In this document: positions 59,693-64,000 of the stretch, piece by piece
Layout: each line of letters starts with the position of its first letter
Position numbering within the stretch: the first letter of the stretch is position 1
Origin: Cytophagaceae bacterium
GTDB lineage: Bacteria; Bacteroidota; Bacteroidia; Flavobacteriales; Flavobacteriaceae
Reading direction: 5' to 3'
Assembly (NCBI GenBank): GCA_002710685.1
Contig: PALD01000066.1
Location: 124,001-188,000 of the forward strand
Length of the DNA: 64,000 nt
The notes under the pieces: model-generated
What the model was told of the DNA's origin: nothing
The model's input: the letters and a program-made list of their open reading frames with translations, nothing else
Database searches by the model: none
Position numbers and translations under genes: made by a program

Positions 59693-61759
59693 ATGAAGCG
59701 TTTATTACAAGCTTTTCTAATATTGAGTGCATGTATCCTGTTGACCGGTTGTGCCAAGGATGATGATATTGCTGATAATGAGGAAGCTAATTTTTATTCG
59801 GGCGCTTTGCGTGATGCCTCGCGGGAAGACCTTTTAAAATCCTGGGCAATCTTTGAGGTCGAATACAACGGGACAAAATCCATCGTACCCCAAAATTATT
59901 CAGCATGTGGTAGGGATTTCTTTCAATTTGATGAAAACGGAAGCTATAAAGAATACCTTTTTCAAGATTATGAATGTAATTTTTATTTCAATACACTAGA
60001 CTGGCAGCTCAATGAAGGGGTCATCACACTAAGCAATGGCTCAAGTACTGATGAAATGGTCATCACAAAGCTGACCAGTGGAGAGTTTGTTTTTAAATCC
60101 CGGCTGGATTTGGACGAAGATGGGGTCCTTGATGTATTTAAACTGTATGCACGCGCTTATGAACCTGATGTATTGGATAATGTGACTGACACATTCTCCC
60201 AGGTTTATGACAATCCCACCGTTACCTATGGCTGGATGCAATATAGGGGCGTTGCAGGATTTGATAGATATGAAATCTACAGGACCACGTCTCCAGACTG
60301 TGGTGAGCAGGGAGAGGAGCTCATCAAGACAATCACAGATGTGGGGCAAACCACTTTTACTGATGAAAACCCTCCCAATTCCATAAATCTTTGCTATTCC
60401 ATCAAGGTTTATACACGTGAGGGATTGTTGGGGTCAAGTGCCTATAGGCCCCTTGATACCAACTTTATGGAGCCGGCACCGGTCACCTTATTGGAGCCTG
60501 TGGTATCTGGTAATACTATCCACCTGAGCTGGGAGCAATCAACTTATCCTTTTTTCTCACATTATGAGATAACCTATACTAACTTTCCTTCAAATACCAC
60601 GGGTTATGGCATGCAGGAAATTACCGTGGCCATAATTGATGATAGGGGGCAGACCACTTTTGTTGATGAAAACCCTCCCTATCTGGCAAATCCCTATTAC
60701 CGGATTTATGTTCATGATATATATGGCAAGAGGTCTAGGGCATTTTATGAAGATGTGACCACAAGTAGAAAAATACCCTACATGCGGGATGCGATACTCC
60801 CCGTACAATCCATTAGGTTTTTTGATGTTGATCCTGGTGCGCCCGTAGTTTACCTGTTTGGCAAACCCATGGAAGAAGATTATGTAAACAATAAGATCTA
60901 TCGTTATAATTATGCAACCTCCACCGTAGAGGCCACTTCTACTGAAGACCTTAACATCAGTGCATCAGTGCCCATGAAACTCATAGAAAGCAATTATGGC
61001 AAAGAGCTCTTTATGATGCAGTCCGGGCTCAAGGTTTATGATCCTGTGACCTTGCGGCTCAAATATAACCTTGAACTGGATACCTATATCAGCATCAATG
61101 ATTATGTATATCTAGGTAATGAACTATGGTTCTTGACAGATGGTGATGAGGGTTTTGTATTCAAGAGAAATGAAAATGCGCTTGTTCTCGTTGACCGCGG
61201 GGTACATTTTATACAACATCAGGGCAGTGGCGATTATAAAGCCTATGTATTGAGTGAACATAAAGTAATCATAGGTCATCCCAATGAAGAAGAAAGCAGG
61301 TTGTTTACCCTGGATGATAACGGCAACATATTGAATATTGAAGAAAAGAACATATCCCTGCAAACCAATGCCTCGCATGCCATACTCACCAGCAGGGAAG
61401 CAGGCATCCTGGTAAATACAAAGAACAGGGATATCTATAATGCAGTCCCACAGTATATTGACTCATACCAGACCCCCCTGTTTTCCACGGGACTTAGCAG
61501 GGATGGCATGAAAATCCTGGGCCATGATAATGATCCAGAAGGCGATATTGGAGAAAATAGCAGTTATACTAAAGAAACCATCCTCTATGATAGGGGAGAC
61601 GGTACGGCTGAAAAAGTAAACATGATAGGTTATCCGCACATCCTTTTTGAAGACTATACGGGTAATCTTATGAGCCTGAGCACCGGCCTTAAAAAAAACC
61701 ATATTTCTCAGGGTATTCAGGGCAAGGCAGATTTCTTTATTGAAAAGGTGGGTTCATGA
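59693..61759 (+). CDS. Large lipoprotein with beta-sandwich repeats
   Basis: The 688-residue protein has a lipoprotein signal with a lipobox LLTGC (cysteine at about residue 21) followed by acidic residues. A lipocalin-like N-terminal domain (about residues 45-145: LLKSWAIFEVEYNG, GSYKEYLFQD) comes first. Two similar segments (about 180-270 and 285-370) resemble fibronectin type III domains, with repeated GQTTFTDENPP / GQTTFVDENPP. The last third is beta-rich. It is probably on the outer membrane. The function is unknown, and the relation to the peptide cluster is uncertain. Confidence 0.82.
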   Translation: MKRLLQAFLILSACILLTGCAKDDDIADNEEANFYSGALRDASREDLLKSWAIFEVEYNGTKSIVPQNYSACGRDFFQFDENGSYKEYLFQDYECNFYFNTLDWQLNEGVITLSNGSSTDEMVITKLTSGEFVFKSRLDLDEDGVLDVFKLYARAYEPDVLDNVTDTFSQVYDNPTVTYGWMQYRGVAGFDRYEIYRTTSPDCGEQGEELIKTITDVGQTTFTDENPPNSINLCYSIKVYTREGLLGSSAYRPLDTNFMEPAPVTLLEPVVSGNTIHLSWEQSTYPFFSHYEITYTNFPSNTTGYGMQEITVAIIDDRGQTTFVDENPPYLANPYYRIYVHDIYGKRSRAFYEDVTTSRKIPYMRDAILPVQSIRFFDVDPGAPVVYLFGKPMEEDYVNNKIYRYNYATSTVEATSTEDLNISASVPMKLIESNYGKELFMMQSGLKVYDPVTLRLKYNLELDTYISINDYVYLGNELWFLTDGDEGFVFKRNENALVLVDRGVHFIQHQGSGDYKAYVLSEHKVIIGHPNEEESRLFTLDDNGNILNIEEKNISLQTNASHAILTSREAGILVNTKNRDIYNAVPQYIDSYQTPLFSTGLSRDGMKILGHDNDPEGDIGENSSYTKETILYDRGDGTAEKVNMIGYPHILFEDYTGNLMSLSTGLKKNHISQGIQGKADFFIEKVGS

Positions 61760-61781
61760 CCTGATCAACATAAAGGTTTCT

Positions 61782-61800
61782 TTTTGGCTTAAAGCCAAAA
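61782..61800. repeat. Dispersed palindrome TTTTGGC-TTAAA-GCCAAAA
   Basis: Intergenic copy 23 bases after the lipoprotein stop, with the same arms and loop as 59591-59609. Confidence 0.75.
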
Positions 61801-61890
61801 CATCTCTTAAAACTCCCACAAGGAAGTGCTAAAGTACATACGTGTAGGCCAGGCATTGCTTAACTTTAGTGTAAACTAAATATATAAAAA

Positions 61891-62316
61891 ATGCCAAAGT
61901 TTAAAAGAAACGCAAAAGCCCACTGGGAAGGAACAGTAAAAGAAGGAAAAGGCAAGATTACCACTGAAAGTGGCGTGCTCAACGAGCAGCCCTACAGTTT
62001 TAAGATACGCTTTGAGGGAGAACCGGGAACCAACCCTGAAGAATTGATAGGAGCAGCACATGCGGGATGCTACACCATGCAGCTAAGCGCTTTTATCACA
62101 GAAGAAGGTTTTACGCCAAATGCCCTGGATACCAGCGCAGATGTGCATTTTGAAGATGGAGCAATAACCCGTGTGACCCTCAAGGTTACAGGAGATATAG
62201 AGGGTATGGAAGAAGATAAGTTTATCACCCTTGCCGAAAAGGCCAAGAAAGAATGTCCCATTTCAAAATCCCTCAACCCCAATATTGATATACAGCTTGA
62301 AGCTAGCCTAAAGTAG
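61891..62316 (+). CDS. OsmC-family peroxide reductase
   Basis: The 141-residue cytosolic protein has the OsmC pattern: RNAKAHWEGTVKEGKG at the start, the first redox cysteine in AAHAGCYTMQLS, and the second in KKECPISKSL. It reduces organic hydroperoxides using a dithiol donor. The 141 residues are normal for the OsmC branch. A terminator follows. Confidence 0.93.
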   Translation: MPKFKRNAKAHWEGTVKEGKGKITTESGVLNEQPYSFKIRFEGEPGTNPEELIGAAHAGCYTMQLSAFITEEGFTPNALDTSADVHFEDGAITRVTLKVTGDIEGMEEDKFITLAEKAKKECPISKSLNPNIDIQLEASLK

Positions 62317-62339
62317 TTAAAGCCTATTTTATACCATTC

Positions 62340-62367
62340 AAAGCGTCCTCATGGGGCGCTTTTTTTT
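62340..62367 (+). terminator. Rho-independent terminator after osmC-like gene
   Basis: AAAGCGTCC and GGGCGCTTT form a 9-bp stem (one G-T) around TCATG, followed by a run of T (62363-62367). Confidence 0.88.
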
Positions 62368-62452
62368 ATGCAGGACAAAATGTTGACCCATTATGTGTTG
62401 TTTTGGGTATCGTTTTCATGTCAAAAGGGCAAGCAGTAGAGGTCCTTAAGGC

Positions 62453-62468
62453 TTTGGCTAAAGCCAAA
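62453..62468. repeat. Dispersed palindrome TTTGGC-TAAA-GCCAAA
   Basis: Intergenic copy with a perfect 6-bp stem and a 4-base loop, in the 346-base spacer before the cold-shock gene. The rest of that spacer is AT-rich and holds only the terminator above and the promoter below. Confidence 0.7.
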
Positions 62469-62617
62469 ATCCAGTAGCAAATGAAATTCATCAAGAGTAA
62501 AACCTTAGAAAATGATAATCAAACGGCTGTTCTCTAAGATATTGACAATAAAAACAGTGCAAATAAATTAATTTAAAAATAATCATATTAATTCACTAAA
62601 AATCAAAATAATAACCC

Positions 62618-62625
62618 CACCTTTG
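62618..62625 (+). promoter_or_regulatory. -7 promoter element of the cold-shock gene
   Basis: CACCTTTG matches TANNTTTG except for the first base, 38 bases before the ATG. The leader would be about 30 bases, shorter than the long cold-sensing leaders of E. coli cspA. Confidence 0.4.
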
Positions 62626-62662
62626 CATTTCAAATATTATTTTAAAATTTAATTACATTACA

Positions 62663-62854
62663 ATGAGTAAAGGAACAGTAAAATTCTTCAATGACACCAA
62701 AGGTTATGGATTTATCACTGAAGAAGGTGCTAACAAAGATCACTTTGTTCACATTTCTGGATTAATCGACGAAATTCGTGAAGGCGATGAAGTTGAGTTT
62801 GATCTTAAAGAAGGGAACAGAGGTTTGAACGCAGTGAACGTAAAAGTTATCTAA
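62663..62854 (+). CDS. cspA: Cold-shock domain protein
   Basis: A 63-residue single cold-shock domain, with the RNA-binding motifs KGYGFI (RNP1) and HFVH (RNP2). It binds single-stranded nucleic acid and acts as an RNA chaperone. The symbol names the family; paralogues elsewhere in the genome are likely. A strong terminator follows. Confidence 0.96.
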   Translation: MSKGTVKFFNDTKGYGFITEEGANKDHFVHISGLIDEIREGDEVEFDLKEGNRGLNAVNVKVI

Positions 62855-62876
62855 TCATATACTTTATAGTTTAGTG

Positions 62877-62908
62877 AAAGCCCACTTGCCAAGCAGGTGG
62901 GCTTTTTT
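62877..62908 (+). terminator. Rho-independent terminator of the cold-shock gene
   Basis: AAAGCCCACTTG and CAGGTGGGCTTT form a 12-bp stem (one G-T) around CCAAG, followed by TTTCG. Confidence 0.92.
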
Positions 62909-62934
62909 CGTTCTAGGCAATTTCTGCAAAAGAA

Positions 62935-62967
62935 AAATCCCCATGTACTTCATGTACATGGGGATTT
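62935..62967 (-). terminator. Terminator of the YtxH-like gene
   Basis: AAATCCCCATGTAC and GTACATGGGGATTT form a perfect 14-bp stem around TTCAT. On the minus strand it is followed by TTTCTTTT, so it ends the gene at 62989. Confidence 0.9.
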
Positions 62968-62988
62968 CCTTTTGTGTGATAAGACTAC

Positions 62989-63261
62989 TTATGCAGTGGC
63001 CTTCTCTATTTTTTCCTGTGCGTCCTTCTCAAGACCCTTTGCCTGGTGCTTGATTTTAGACTCTAGTTCATTATAGGTTTCCTTCACTTTTTGACCGGCC
63101 TCGCCCAGTTTTTCCTTAAAGGCATCCTTTTTTTCTTGAGGTATGCGCTTATAACCAAAGAAAGCCAGTACTCCCAGACCTATACCTGCCAGTGCAAGTA
63201 ATCCTGTCCCTTTATTGTCCTTGATTGTATCTACTACAGTTTTGCTAAGTTGCTTTTTCAT
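62989..63261 (-). CDS. YtxH-like general-stress protein
   Basis: The 90-residue protein has one hydrophobic glycine-rich stretch (GLLALAGIGLGVLAFFGY, about residues 19-36) followed by a long charged helix of KE/EK repeats (KDAFKEKLGEAGQKVKETYN to the end). That is the layout of YtxH/CsbD-like stress proteins. The ATG at 63261 is preferred; an alternative ATG lies 11 codons upstream (63294). A role in desiccation or membrane stress is inferred from family resemblance only. Confidence 0.8.
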   Translation of the reverse strand: MKKQLSKTVVDTIKDNKGTGLLALAGIGLGVLAFFGYKRIPQEKKDAFKEKLGEAGQKVKETYNELESKIKHQAKGLEKDAQEKIEKATA

Positions 63262-63444
63262 GATATGTTTTTTGTTATTGATACTAAGGTACATAACTAG
63301 TCATGCAATTATGTTAGAATTATGTGATTTGGCAATTATTTAATAAAATGGGTGCTTAAGGGGATAGAAAATATGGGTCAAGCCCAAAACCATAACTGCA
63401 CCATATAGCGGCTATGCTGTCGTCAATACTTCAGTTAAGAAAAA

Positions 63445-64000
63445 TCAATCGCGGTAGCCCTCTGCCTGAAGGTCAAAGAGCTGTGCATACAGCTGGTCAT
63501 TTTTCATGAGTTCGTGGTGTGTGCCATGCTCAACGATTTTACCATGCTCCAGGACAAGGATACGGTCTGCCATGCGCACGGTGGAGAAACGGTGTGATAT
63601 GATGATACTGGTACGGCCTTCTGTTAAGCCCATAAACCGTTGAAACACCTCATATTCAGCCTGTGCATCCAGGGCAGAGGTGGGTTCATCAAGGATGACC
63701 ACGGGCGACTGTGACATATAGGCTCGGGCGATGGCAATCTTTTGCCATTGACCGCCAGAAAGCTCTGTGCCTTTTCTAAACCGCTTGCCCAGTTCCTGGT
63801 CATAGCCTTTTTTAAGGGACTCTATTACTTCATCGGCCAAGCTAAGGGTAGCGGCTTCCTTGATCTTGTCCAGGTTATCGGCTTCCTTGATGTTGCCTAC
63901 CGCAATATTTACTTTTGCCGTAAGGTAATACCTCACAAAATCCTGAAATATGGCGCCAAACAACTGCTGGTACGCAGCCTTGTCGAAATGGCGTATATCC
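63445..64000 (-). CDS. ABC exporter ATP-binding domain, cut by the window edge
   Basis: The minus-strand frame runs off the right edge, so the N-terminus (probably a membrane domain) is missing. Visible parts of the nucleotide-binding domain are the signature LSGGQWQKIAIARA, Walker B VVILDEPTSALD and the switch histidine in IISHRFSTVRMADRILVLE (shortened). The order and the HGKIVEHGTHHELM end are typical of type I ABC exporters of the MsbA/multidrug kind. The substrate is unknown. Confidence 0.9.
   Translation of the reverse strand, partial: DIRHFDKAAYQQLFGAIFQDFVRYYLTAKVNIAVGNIKEADNLDKIKEAATLSLADEVIESLKKGYDQELGKRFRKGTELSGGQWQKIAIARAYMSQSPVVILDEPTSALDAQAEYEVFQRFMGLTEGRTSIIISHRFSTVRMADRILVLEHGKIVEHGTHHELMKNDQLYAQLFDLQAEGYRD

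Overview
This window is chromosomal DNA of a member of the Flavobacteriaceae (phylum Bacteroidota). The signs are a C-terminal type IX secretion sorting domain on a secreted protein, a bifunctional HisB and HisIE, a short LeuA without the regulatory domain, TANNTTTG-type -7 promoter elements, AT-rich translation starts without strong Shine-Dalgarno sites, and short or absent intergenic spacers. I found no rRNA, tRNA, insertion sequence or CRISPR array. Both edges cut a gene: a methyltransferase on the left and an ABC transporter on the right.

Layout. 1-5.2 kb: minus-strand leucine operon leuA-leuC-leuD-leuB, preceded at the edge by a methyltransferase. 5.3-13.3 kb: a helical-repeat protein, a DMT exporter, an RluA-type pseudouridine synthase, a T9SS-exported Asp-box protein, panB, a umuDC pair behind a perfect dyad, and a decayed NTF2-like gene. 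13.3-15.8 kb: a two-gene envelope module of unknown role. 16-18 kb: pyrR-pyrB. 18-28 kb: mostly envelope, export and stress genes (phosphatase family, MscS channel, two Tat-type ferritin-like proteins, D-Ala-D-Ala dipeptidase, OmpA). 28.2-37.1 kb: a complete histidine operon hisGDCBHAF(IE). It starts with an 18-codon leader peptide containing five His codons, followed by a terminator, and is interrupted by three non-his genes. 37-47 kb: cysE/cysM, truA, corA, an MFS exporter and a GAF histidine kinase.

47.5-53.7 kb is one co-directional cluster: a membrane TolB-like/TPR protein, a one-span membrane protein, a caspase-like + alpha/beta-hydrolase + TRAFs-binding-like TPR protein, a small PGDYG-like protein, and a membrane-tethered TIR protein. 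This combination of domains is typical of bacterial immune or regulated-cell-death systems. A trehalose synthase-maltokinase fusion follows on the other strand.

57.3-59.6 kb is the other candidate new system. A 59-residue Cys/His/Gly-rich peptide has an acidic leader-like N-terminus. It has its own promoter and is followed by a strong hairpin, then a class I isoprenoid-synthase-fold protein, then a PqqD-like/M50 membrane metalloprotease. It looks like a ribosomally made, modified peptide (RiPP) pathway with an unusual enzyme set. The window ends with a lipoprotein, OsmC, a cold-shock protein and a YtxH-like protein.

Over the whole window there is a dispersed family of short palindromes, TTT(G/C)GC-loop-GC(C/G)AAA, found inside and outside genes. 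One base pair of its stem covaries, and the GNRA-loop version is strongly biased to one DNA strand.
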